Below, one piece after another: positions 53,473-64,000 of a stretch of DNA of 64,000 nucleotides. Below the pieces are notes generated by a model that did no database searches, was not told where the DNA came from, and saw only the letters and a program-made list of their open reading frames with translations. The first letter of the stretch is position 1. Every line of letters begins with the position of its first letter. The position numbers were made by a program, and so were the translations under genes. The stretch covers positions 15,942,230 to 16,006,229 of the forward strand of contig CM076669.1 in NCBI GenBank assembly GCA_038496675.1, given 5' to 3'. This DNA comes from Rachycentron canadum. Lineage: Eukaryota > Chordata > Actinopteri > Carangiformes > Rachycentridae.

Positions 53473-54002
53473 CTTAGACAGTTTCTGGTCAGCCTTGTTG
53501 GTGTTCCCTTAAATTCAAAGGAACACTTTGTTTCCCATTAGCACTGTCTTCTGTGAGAGGAAAAACATTAAAGCTCGGTTGAGCTTTAAGATGACTTGTG
53601 AATTCGAACTTGTAATATGTTTAACTTTGATTGCACACTGGATAAATACTTTTTTGAAATATAACTTGCTTTGAGCAGTTTTCCTATAAACAATCTCAGT
53701 TCCTGCTGCACACATAACTATTTTTAGTCTTGAAGTGCTCTGTAGAGCTCTGCAGCCAACGCTGTCCCCCCCCCACCCACTGAAAAGTTACTTGATTTCC
53801 ACTTCATAACCTGCCCTGTGCTGTCCTGTCTGTCTTGTCCACATCCTCCCTTTCCTGCCCACCGGAACAATATCTTTCAAATGCTCTCTGGGGGCGGAAA
53901 GCCTCCGCTGAAAGTTGCAGGTTGCAGATATCAGTGAGAACAATGGTCAAGGATAAGCCAGGCGTCCAGTGGTTGTGCGAAACAGGGACTTCATCATAAT
54001 TG

Positions 54003-54033
54003 CTGTTAATAATTACAGTTACAGTGATAAGCA
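54003..54033 (+). promoter_or_regulatory. HNF1-like and GATA sites, candidate SLC26A3 promoter
   Basis: GTTAATAATTA (54005-54015) matches the HNF1 consensus GTTAATNATTAAC at its first eleven positions, and GATAAG follows at about 54026-54031. Both lie directly upstream of the candidate exon at 54053. These factors act in gut and kidney epithelium, where SLC26A3-type exchangers are used. This is motif evidence only. Confidence 0.35.
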
Positions 54034-54052
54034 GCAGAGGTGACATTTATTA

Positions 54053-54152
54053 ATGGCAAAACTATCCAAGTTCCCAGTTGATCCCCAGAAGCTGGAGGAG
54101 CTGGACCAGAGACTGGACACTTTGGATTTGGGACAATTTAGAGCAGAGCCAG
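54053..54152 (+). CDS. Candidate alternative first exon of SLC26A3
   Basis: ATG followed by 33 full codons of a Leu/Asp/Glu-rich helix-like peptide (MAKLSKFPVDPQKLEELDQR onward) and one extra base before a good donor, CCAG|GTATGT. The first downstream acceptor, GTCCCCCAG at 54629-54637, would join in phase: the extra G plus GC, then AGC AGA GGC AAA into the ATG at 54652, with no stop. The product would be SLC26A3 with about 38 additional N-terminal residues. I do not recognise the peptide. It could equally be 5' UTR, since the -3 base of its ATG is T. Confidence 0.35.
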
Positions 54153-54651
54153 GTATGTGGGAGAAGCTGTACATGAGGATACCAGGGTTACTGGAAAAAG
54201 ATGAATGGGTTTTTTTTAAACTCTTGAAATCTCTGTGAAATCTTTGCACATCAGAAGATCGTTAAAAGCAGACGGACCTCCAGGAAAGAAGTGAATATTC
54301 TTGAGTGATTCACATCTTGCCTTCATCTTGTGAATGAAGGCAGATCTAGGCAAAGTCAGGGAGCTGAGACATTTCAGTGTTAAAATTCAAAACACGCCTC
54401 TCTGTTGTTAATCTGGGTCTAGAGCTCAAATGAAGCCTGACAATTCTGGCCCCCAGGACAGCGCAGGTCCTGACCTGGTTCATGTATCCTGCCTGTATTT
54501 TAGGTGTCTGGACCTCTGTTGTTTGCTCTTATTGTTCTTTGATAAGTAATGTTCAAAGGCAGGACAGGATCCTCTCCCTAACCTAATGTGATTAATGGAT
54601 CTCAGAGCCACATAGAGAGGAAGCAGCAGTCCCCCAGGCAGCAGAGGCAAA

Positions 54652-56706
54652 ATGATGCAACCAGGAGCGAGGCAGTATGTGGTGGCCAGGCCGCTGTACT
54701 CAGAGGAGTCCTTCGCTGAGGCGCATGAGAAGGTCTACAGGAAACGCAAGACCATGCTGGACCATGTCAAGCAGTACTTGACGTAAGGAGCATGCATTAC
54801 CTTTGGTTTTTGACTTTATTTCCAGCGTGGATTCATGTTAGATGAGTCTCTTTTTGTTTCTTAGGCCAGTGGTTCTCAAGGTTTTTCACATCAAGGAACC
54901 TCAAACAGACATGAATTAGACCATGGACCCCATCTGATCAGACTTCTGCTTTTTTCAGAGTGTTTGAAACCCAGGACCAAAATAGTCCCACATTCTGTCA
55001 CTGTATTATTTATGGATGGAATTATAGTGAAAATAAATTATTTCGACTTTTGCTGTGGACCGCCAGGAACACCGTCATGGACCCTTGGAGGTCCGAAGAG
55101 CCCACTTTGAGAACCACTGACTTAAGATCCACTTCTAAAACTGTAGTAACTACAGATTCTTTTAAACCTAAACATAGACATTAACTCAGGTTTGTATGTG
55201 TGCAAAGTTTTTGTATCCTAACTTGCCTTTTGTTTAACTTTTACAGTTAAAAGTTTAACAGTTAAAGTCAAGTTTTAAAATAATAATAATAAAAATAATC
55301 ATAATAATTAGGATTATTTTTATTTTTTTTACCCGATAAACATGTCATTTGCCCAAGTTTCACTCACTTTATTTATGATGTTTTTGGTCTAGCAGCAACT
55401 TATCTATCTAGATAACATCAATGACTCGTGAGATTTTCCTGTGGAGTTGTCGATTAACATCCAACAGGGTTAATTATACCTTTATATTATTATACCTTCT
55501 CTTAAATTTGTGTTTAAGAGAGAAACAAAAAAAACTTTTGCCCCTTTTAGATGATGCTTGTAGCATATATTTTAGCCCAGTTTTTTTTTTTTTTTTTGCG
55601 TCGTATGAGATTAATGGGTTTAGTTGTCTTAAATAAACTACTAATCTACTTGACATACTTTAATTGTGAGTCACACATTTTTTTAATCTTTTAATAGTCA
55701 TATAGATATGAAGGTACGAAAGGTTACTGGAGGAAGACATATTAAGGTCTATTAAGTGAATATAGATAAAACTAAAACCTACTAGTTGACTTAAGTAAAA
55801 TGCATAAAAATATGACATATATTATATTTCTAATTTTGTTTGGCTTTACTAATGCATTGATATGTACCATTTTAAAGTAGTTCATCATGGTAGAATGATT
55901 TTTTTTCCAACCTTATACTGTTTCATCTGTTGTGATGCATGGATTGTGTTGCAATGAAATGTGAAAGTACAATTATCTTGAAACCATACTTCAGTACCAA
56001 CAAAGACAGAGATGCAGGATGATGCATCCTGGAGCTTCAGACATTCTGAGTGAACAGTCTGCTACTTGACTTTATGTTTGTGTCTGTTTATCATTATAGA
56101 TCTGATACCAAGCGAGCAAAGAACGCTGCTCTCTCTCTTCTGCCGGTCATTGGCTGGATGAAGATCTATCGAATCAAAGAGTGGCTAATCAGTGACATCG
56201 TGTCTGGTGTCAGCACCGGACTGGTCGCTGTCCTGCAAGGTGAATATCAACGGCAGGTCAACAGCATCTCACACCTGCTTTAAATCAAAGTGGCTTAGCA
56301 ACAGTCTGATATAATGTCAGATCCTGGATGATGTGTCTCAGCACTGCAGTGTCAGACGTTGCCTTAACTGTCATTCTAGCAGCATTAATATTAGCTAATG
56401 CATGTCTACCTCTCTGTCCAACCTGAAGAATGAACTTTTAAAAGGGTTAAATCCCCCCCTACTGCAGCAGAGATTTAGTTCCCAGAACTTCCCTTTTTTC
56501 ATCTGTAGAAACAACCGCTTCTCTGTATTATATGTGTGTTCTTGTTTTTGTGTTTGAGGTCTGGCCTACTGTCTGCTGGCCTCTCTGCCAGCCTGGTACG
56601 GGCTCTTCTCTGCCTTCTTCCCTGTCATCATATACTTCTTCCTTGGCACCTCCAGACACATCTCCGTGGGTAAGGCAGATGTGTGTGTGTGCCTGTGTGT
56701 GTTTGT

Positions 56707-56747
<41 letters not shown>

Positions 56748-59700
56748 GTGTGTGAAACTTCATCCATAACTGCTTACTAAAAGTTCAACTGCAATCTTCT
56801 ATCCCCCCCCCCCTCTCTCTCTGCAGGTCCATTCCCAGTCTTATGTCTGATGATTGGCTCAGTGGTCACCAGGCTGGTCCCAGATGAGGGCACTTCACCC
56901 TTCAACATCACAGGGTTTGAAGGCCTGACGAGAGACGAGCAAAGAGTACTGGTGGCGTCATCTGTGACCTTCTTCGTTGGCATCATGCAGGTTAAATTCC
57001 TCACCTCAACCAATTAACCACTTTGCTTATGGTGTGATGAAAGGGTTATGCAGTAAAAACCCTTCTTCAACTGGGGGACCAAGCTTTAAAACTTCAACAG
57101 GAAGCTTAAACATGCACTGGGGGTTTTATTTGTTAAGTGTTGATCTCCATAAGAATATATATTTGTGGTTTTAAGAACCAAAAACCATCTCAGTGTAGTT
57201 TTCCATCTCCTCTCTCAGGCTGAGCTCTGGAGCTCTGGGAACAACAGGTCAAAAAAGTTTTGAGTGAGTGTGGGACTGAGGGGGGTGACTGCTTTGTTGT
57301 GATGTCACAAAGTCCCAGAAGTCCTGACGGCTGGTTTTAAGGCTCAGTTTCTGAAAACAGGCTGTGAGCATTTCTCTGTGGACTTTGATACTTTCACAGG
57401 ATCAATATAGAACCTAGAACTGCTTTAGAAGTTAGAAGAAGAAGCTCTAGAAGGCCTTGTTTTGTGTGCTCCAGCTTTAAAAGCAACACACTAAGCCTAT
57501 CTTCCATAGAGACCGGTGTCATTTGAGTTCCTAGAAGTGAAGACATCTACATCTTCAAAAGTCAAAATGCCTTTGACCTTTGCAATGATCTTTTCTGACA
57601 TCTGACAGTGAATTCCTGGATGATTTCACCTGGCATTTTATAATTTGGTTATTACCCATATTGGCTTTCTTAGCACAACTGACACTGTCACATCTGTTGG
57701 TTAAATATCTAGCCATATCCAGGAGATGGTTAGCTTAGCTTAACAAGGAGACAGTAACTAAGGGGAAACATCTAGCAGCTGGTGACGTCTGATGTGTCTC
57801 TTCCAGTTGGTGATGGGTGTTCTGCAGGTGGGCTTTGTCGTCATGTACCTGTCAGACACTCTGGTGTCCGGCTTTACCACAGCGGCTGCAATCCAGATCC
57901 TGGTGTCCCAGCTCAAGTTTGTGTTGGGGCTTGAAGTCCCAGGCATCACCGGCCCACTGTCCATCATATATGTGCGTACAGAGCATCTTAAAGCTTTCTA
58001 GCTGTTTATCATAATCAAGGAGTGTGTGTCATTTTGTCTGTTTGACATTTTCCTCTCTCCAGACCCTGGAGAGCATCTTTAATAAGATCTCCGCCACCAA
58101 TGGCTGTGATGTGGTGATCTCCTTGGTCATCATGGTGGTAGTATTCATTGTAAAGGAGCTAAATGAAATATTCAAATCCAAGCTGCCGGTGCCCATTCCC
58201 ATAGAAATTATCATGGTGAGCAGCAATAAGTAACACCATCCTTCACAGCCTGTCGTTCATAACATTAACTAATGCATCATAATAAGCTGTCATTCAGTGA
58301 TTTGTACCATTTCTTATGCAGACTGTTATTGCATGTGGAGTTTCATATGCATTTGACTTCAGGACGAAATATGGCATCGAAGTTGTTGGTCATATTCCAA
58401 AAGGGTAAGAGATTTTGCACATTTGTTAAAGCCAAGAGGTGTTATGTCATGTCATCACAATGCCATTAGTGAAAATTAACTTCTCTTGCAGTCTAATTTC
58501 TCTTTGAGTGTGCAGACTGTCTAAATGTCAAGAAAGAAATCACAGTGGGAAAAACTGAGATGAGCAAGATAAATAAAAGACATGGAGGACAATTAATTAA
58601 TGAATAAATGAATTGAATTCCATGAACATATGACACCCTAAGCTTTTAGCCAAAGAAATTAAAATCATATTTAAGAGGGCTTTTATAAGCAACTGTTGTC
58701 TTAAAGGACAAGTCCACTCAAATCTGAAAAAAACAACAATGACAAAAAAGGAAAGTGGAGGGTAAAGTGTCTTTGGACTAGGAAAAGACTTCGTGGTACA
58801 TGTTGCAGAATAAATGCAGATTCACTGTCATTCTCAGTTTCCCAGTTCTCGCCCTCTTTTGGCCACAAACACTTCTAGAAGAAGAGCTGTATCCTTTTCT
58901 AGAGTCAGTGTTAAAATACTGATTTGTTTGTTTGCTTTGTCACTATTTGTCAGAGCAGAGTAATTCAGGAACCAGGTCACTCACAGAGATAATAAGATAG
59001 CACATCTGTTTATCTGTAAAGCTACGGCCATTATTATTGATACAACACTTGTTATGAATAGGGGAGTGTTATCAGCTGAGCAAGGGAATGGATCGACACA
59101 ACATCAAAAAAAACCTGTAAACCCCAATCATGTATGATCACTGGGGTTAAACAGCAAACACAAGGAAGTATGTTAGCTAACATAACTGTCTTTCACAACT
59201 TCAGGTACGAGTCCCCAATAGCCCCCAACCTGCAGATCATCCGGGAGACAGCAGTCGAAGCATTTCCTATGGCTATAGTGGGTTTTGCTGTGGCCTTCTC
59301 TGTGGCAAAAGTCTATTCTGTGAAATACGATTACACCATAGATGGAAATCAGGTACGTAACTGTGCTAAAATGTACCACATTGAGGCAAAGGCCTCAGAT
59401 GATGATGTTTTCTCTCTGGCTTGGCTGTAGGAGCTGATAGCGTTCGGAGTTAGCAACATCTTTGGAGCATCCTTCAAGTCTTTTGCTGCGAGTACAGCTC
59501 TTTCCAGGAGCGCAGTGCAGGAGAGCACAGGGGGCAAAACTCAGGTAAATCAACAACAAATCCCAACAAGTTCAACAACAACAAATCTGAGGAAAGCGCC
59601 TGCCTGAGTTTGAGCCTGGTTTGAAGACAGTTAAACCTAACTTAAGAGAGAGCGATAAAGCAATACTTTTAATTCAATACTTTTATTCTTGCCAAAAGTT

Positions 59701-62700
59701 AGATAAGAATAAACTAACCCCAACCCTAACCCTTTTTCATGTCTGCAGCCTAAATATGTAAGGTTGGCTAGGGCCACTAGCTGCTTAGCTCAGCTTAGCA
59801 CAGAGACTGGAAACAGGAGAAAACAACTGGCCTATGAAAACACAATGTTTGTTGCGATTGTTGTAGGAACTATAATAATGAGATAATGAGTCTTAATTCA
59901 CTTTAATGGTACTGGGAAATGTATTTTAAGTAATTAGAACTAATATTCCATCAATATAGTCTATAATGATATAACAATACAACCCTGAATGGGCCATTCT
60001 GCTTCATGAGAGCTACTTTAGTTCGATACGTATGTACATTTTGCTGATACAAGTTATTTTTAAGTTTTACTTATAATGAAGAATTATTAAATTCGAATTT
60101 TACTAATTTTTCTTTACAAATGTGAGAAGCACAATTGGATCTATTGGCCTACATGTGAAGTTAACATGGGTTCAAATCTCTGTGACAATTATAATTAAGG
60201 AACAAACATCAACATCAAATATATGTGGCACCAAATGAACGATCTTTTCAGTTTAAAATACTGCACCTCCTCTGCTCTTTTCAGATTGCTGGTTTACTGT
60301 CAGCTATCATAGTGATGATTGTCACCTTGGCCGCTGGATTCCTACTAGACCCCCTCCCAAAGGTAAATCACACAACTCCCTCATTCTCAACAACCAACAT
60401 ACAATTGATGTTTCTGAAGCCTGGACCGGCTGAAATCTCTAATTATTTTAACAGTCAGTGCTGGGTGCTGTGGTCATCGTCAACCTGAAGGGCATGCTGT
60501 TGCAGGTCAGAGATGTTCCATACCTGTGGAGGAGGGACAAACCAGACTGTGTAGGTTATTACACAAAAATAATTGTTTTCAATGCTTGAAACTTCTGTCA
60601 TTCATAATAACCCCTTTGTTTCTCACCCTTGCCCATGTCCAGTTTGTGTGGTTAGGTACCTGTATTGCATCCATCCTCCTGGGGCTGGATCTTGGATTGG
60701 CAGCCGGCCTCGGTGTGGAGCTGCTCAGCGTTGTCCTCAGGACTCAATTGTCAGTATCTAGCCAGTGCAGTATTTTCTTTTGTCATAGCTTGTACGTTTC
60801 TTTAAAGCCTTGATAGTGTGCAGCTTTCTCTTCATAAACGCCAAGTTTGAACTGCTTCCTGCTGCCAGCAGCATGACTCTAGGCCCAGACCTTCACAGGA
60901 TAATCTGCAATAATTCTGCTCATCCCTTATCTTATCATATCGAAATTTAAATAATTTTAATACTTGTTTATAAATAAATACCAACAAAATCCTAACACAT
61001 CAGTGTTAGGGTTAGAACATTACAACAGCCATGCTGTAGACTCTTAATCCTGTTAGTTTAACAGATTTGCACCACTTTAGTGCAGGCAGTGTCGTAATTG
61101 AAGTGTTTGTGTCTTTCAGCCCTCGCTGCAGCGTCCTGGCCAACATCGAGGGAACAGATATCTACAAAGACAGAAAGGACTATGTTAACGTAAGATGGAT
61201 TGTGTTTTGCTGTCTTCTGTAAATTGCATCAGAGGAACAGTTTGATACTTTGAGGAGTTAAGTTTTCTCGGAGGAATGATACCAGTAGCTGTTCATTAAC
61301 CAAACAGCTACAATCAGCAGCGTGTTAGCTTAAATGAACATAGCATTAAACCAAGACGGAAAAAGGCTTTGCTTAAAGTCAGCAAACATCTCTAAAGCTC
61401 ACTGATTAACGTTATTATCTATGCAATATTCACGTCTCAAACTATTTCTTGAAAGTTTTTATTGTATTGTGTTGTATCATTTATCGAGGGACCCTGAGGA
61501 TTTTCATTTGCTCCTGACAACATCAGTATTTGACTTGACCATTCATTTGTTTCATTGGAATGAGCAGGGGAGCAGAGTTATAAAAATGTCTTAAAAGTGT
61601 TGTTATATGTTAAATGTTATATCTCAACTGCCATATAGAAAACCTATGGGAAGCAGACAGGTGATCATTAACATCCCTGATTTGACATTTGAAGAGATTT
61701 GTTGTTATTTTTTGAAAACAATTTTGGTATAATGGAAATGACTCTTCCCAGATATACGAGCCAGAGGGAGTGAAGATCTTCAGGATACCATCGCCAATCT
61801 TCTTTGCCAACATTGAGTTCTTTAAGAGCAAGCTGGTGGAAGCTGTAAGTCATGCATGGCTGTAGAGTGAGCTACTTTTTCTTTTTTATTATTATTATTT
61901 AAGTCACATGCTTAAAGAAAAATAATTAAGGTTATCCAGTATGGCAAAATACTATAAGTCCTGTGAAAATTACCAACTCAGCTGTATGAGGTCATTCTGT
62001 AAATGTATTAGAAAACATAACTTATGACTCTGACTGGATTCTGGTTCTTAACTTGTGATTTATGTCACTCAGATTGGATTTAACCCACTCAGAGTACTAA
62101 GAAAGAGAAATAAAGCACTTAGGACGGTCCGGAAACTTCTAAAGAAAGGTGACCTGCAGTGGACTTCAGTAAGTAATGACTTTGACCTTGTTCACTGCTA
62201 ACAACACTACACTCTTTAACTCTGACAACACTTTCAGACTCCCATAAAAGTCTCATTCAATTTTACATTTATCTCTTTGTGTTTTCATCTGCTAACTTTA
62301 TTCAGGTCAGCAGTGTGGAAACATCAATGTCATAAAAATGTCATTATTGAAAAAACAAATTCTGTATAAAAATGGCATTATGTAATATACTGATGGCCAG
62401 TCTCATAATATATGGACAAAAGGTCTGGAGTGTGATGGCATTGGCTTAGCAAATGGTTAGCCATGGTTACACAGTTAACCTCCTATCAGATGCAACTAAT
62501 TGCATGAACATGTTGTGAGTGGGCCTGTGGTGTGTTGAGATGATGAGGGTTTGTTGTGTTTGGTTTATAGCATGTTTACAACTTGTCATTTAAGATTTAT
62601 AACAGGCAGAGTATGATCATGTTGTTTGAAATATGAAAGGTGAGGTACTACCCTATAAATGTAATATGCATGCCCTCAGCTGATCAAAGTACAGTTACAC

Positions 62701-63746
62701 ACATCAATAAATACATGTTAACAGTTAAAGTGCTAGAGTGCATCGCAAACTTTGTTGCTACATTACACTTGGACTGGTAAGGTTGAAGACAAATGAAGAC
62801 AGTGTAGTCACACTCACTAGCAGTTGAGCCAAGGACACGATTCCTCACCAGCTTCATAGAGCAAGGCTCCATTCAAATGCAAATCAGATTTCAACCACTG
62901 ATGCAAACACTAGGAGTTGGTGGCACTAATTCTACAGTCAGGAGACATTAAATAATTTCAGCAGAAGAGGAAAGAACAAAATCATAAAATTAAAGGAGCT
63001 CGACATAGTGTTGTAAATTAAACAATAGCAGGAGCTCTTAGGGAGACTGGTAAGTAAACAGCTAACTGTGTATGTAGCAATAGCATAGCTCATTTAAGTC
63101 ACATGCTTCTGTTTCCTGTTTCCTGTGCACTCTGTTGCAATTTGCTTTTATTGAAGCAGCAACTTCTCCATCAGCATAAACGTTTTTACACAATGTTGCA
63201 TAAAATGTGCATAAAAATAGGGGGATGAAACCAGACCAAGATATACCAGTGATTTGGTTTATTTAAAGTACTAGCTACACTGATTTCTGTCTGAATTGAA
63301 TTTGTGAATTCAAGTGACTATGTAAAGATGTACTTTTGAGAAATGTAATATATACAATATAAAATGTCTCTCATTGCAGGAAGGCTTCTTGAGAACCTCT
63401 TGTGGACCAATCAATGAATCAGAGGACGAGAGCAACATGGAGGACCTGGACCTGCCAATTGACTTCAAGGACCTTCCTGTCCAGATTGACTGGAACACTG
63501 AGCTTCCAGCCACCATAGTTGTTCCAAGGGTTGACATCCACAGCCTGATCCTGGACTTTGCTGCTGTCTCCTTCCTGGACATATCTGCTCTAAAGGGACT
63601 CAAAATAGTGAGCTGTTAAGTCACTGTATCAAAGTTAGCTATTACCCAACTGAGGCTGCTTTCCTCAAATGACCACAAACTTTTTTTGCAGGCGCTGAAA
63701 GAGCTGATCCGGGTTGAAGTTGAGGTCTATATTGTGGCCTGTGATC
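54652..63746 (+). CDS. slc26a3: SLC26A3 (DRA), chloride/bicarbonate exchanger, 3' end outside window
   Basis: SLC26A3 exchanges luminal chloride for bicarbonate at the apical membrane of intestinal epithelium. Coding exons: 54652-54782, 56100-56239, 56559-56669, 56827-56990, 57807-57971, 58063-58215, 58322-58404, 59205-59352, 59431-59544, 60285-60362, 60455-60550, 60643-60749, 61120-61189, 61752-61844, 62073-62168, 63380-63607, 63692-63746. All are GT/AG with matching phases, giving 677 codons; the human protein has 764, so about 85 residues lie beyond the edge. A3-type words are QYVVARPLYS, SRHISVGPFP, LPVPIPIE, KYDYTIDGNQ, STALSRSAVQES, VRKLLKKG and HSLILDFAAVSFLD. The anion-site Ser/Arg is S390/R391. 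The STAS domain starts around exon 13. Two adjacent ATGs open the frame; the first is taken. A3 rather than A4 or A6 is preferred from the N terminus and STAS block, but fish duplicates exist. Confidence 0.9.
54867..55119 (+). mobile_element. hAT-type MITE in SLC26A3 intron 1
   Basis: It begins CAGTGGTTCTCAA and ends TTGAGAACCACTG, perfect 13-base inverted repeats of the common hAT type, 253 bp in all. The flanking octamers TCTTAGGC and ACTTAAGA agree at five of eight positions, consistent with a decayed 8-bp target duplication. Confidence 0.8.
56681..56753 (+). repeat. (GT)n microsatellite next to an SLC26A3 donor
   Basis: GT tract with a few CC or TT interruptions, starting 11 nt inside the intron after the 111-nt exon 3. 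Confidence 0.95.
57137..57432 (+). mobile_element. TTAAAGGTCCC hairpin element, copy 10 (ends lost)
   Basis: Forward copy in SLC26A3 intron 4: GTGTTGATCTCCATAAGAA, GAACCAAAAACCATCTCAGT, CTGAGCTCTGGAGCTCTGG, TTGTGATGTCACAAAGTC, CTCAGTTTCTGAAAACAGGC and ATCAATATAGAACCTAGA. The CCAAT palindrome is deleted. Confidence 0.7.
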
Positions 63747-64000
63747 GTAAGTATGAAACTATTGCATAAATACTATTGCATTAAGTCCAGACTTCATCAC
63801 AATGTACTATCTAAGTTCTCACTAAAAGTCAGTTTTTCCACTGTCACTTACTTTATGCCCAATTATTCCACTTATTCTTTGTGTAAATAAATTAAAGTAA
63901 GTGAACTTACATTTATATTTGCTAAATTCAATGTATTTTTTGTTGCTGTGGTTTACATGTTATTCAGATCTTCTAGTTTCTACAGTTAGCGATGACTTCT

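Larger units (their letters stand above)
41401..54002. other. Gene-poor spacer between the two SLC26 genes
   Basis: About 12.6 kb of AT-rich sequence with no gene I can support. It holds decayed transposons and simple repeats listed separately, and a compact GC-rich island (42381-42500) in otherwise AT-rich DNA. All open frames are short, overlap on both strands and lack splice partners. Enhancers for the divergent transporter genes could lie here, but nothing visible proves it. Confidence 0.6.

Noticed and set aside
59714..59732. Telomere-like CTAACCCCAACCCTAACCC
   Set aside because: Only about three imperfect units; too short to call an interstitial telomere.

Overview
The window is vertebrate nuclear DNA, most likely from a ray-finned (teleost) fish. 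Genes are split by short GT-AG introns, spacers are AT-rich and full of microsatellites and small inverted-repeat DNA elements, and several dispersed sequences look like common fish repeats. Five of the six genes (PMPCB, DNAJC2, PSMC2, SLC26A5 and, more loosely, SLC26A3) belong to the human 7q22 gene neighbourhood. No species is claimed.

Layout. 1-6.7 kb: no confident gene, only repeats and one unassigned coding-like stretch (3.04-3.55 kb, minus). 6.7-7.9 kb: PHAX on minus, one uninterrupted 407-codon frame. 8.9-14.3 kb: PMPCB on plus, 13 coding exons. 14.5-21.9 kb: DNAJC2 on minus, 16 coding exons, tail-to-tail with PMPCB. 22.3-26.8 kb: PSMC2 on plus, 12 coding exons, head-to-head with DNAJC2, with a 391-base assembly gap in intron 4. 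27.7-40.3 kb: SLC26A5 (prestin) on minus, 17 coding exons, tail-to-tail with PSMC2. 40.3-54.0 kb: a gene-poor spacer with decayed transposons. 54.65 kb to the window edge: the first 17 coding exons of SLC26A3 on plus; the last part of its STAS domain lies outside.

All exon boundaries were set by hand: each has GT/AG ends, phases carry through, and summed lengths fit the families (PMPCB 483 aa, DNAJC2 618, PSMC2 433, SLC26A5 733, SLC26A3 677 aa so far). The genes do not form one pathway. They are housekeeping functions (snRNA export, mitochondrial presequence cleavage, ribosome-linked chaperoning, the proteasome ATPase ring) next to two paralogous anion transporters pointing away from each other.

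Main points for a second look: the intronless PHAX; an upstream exon that could splice in frame onto SLC26A3, close behind an HNF1-like site; an exon in SLC26A5 equal to two SLC26A3 exons joined; a ten-copy family of hairpin-forming mobile elements, two inverted copies of which bracket three SLC26A5 exons; TG tracts 11-12 nt inside donor sites in both transporter genes; and abutting opposite-strand poly(A) signals at both convergent gene junctions.
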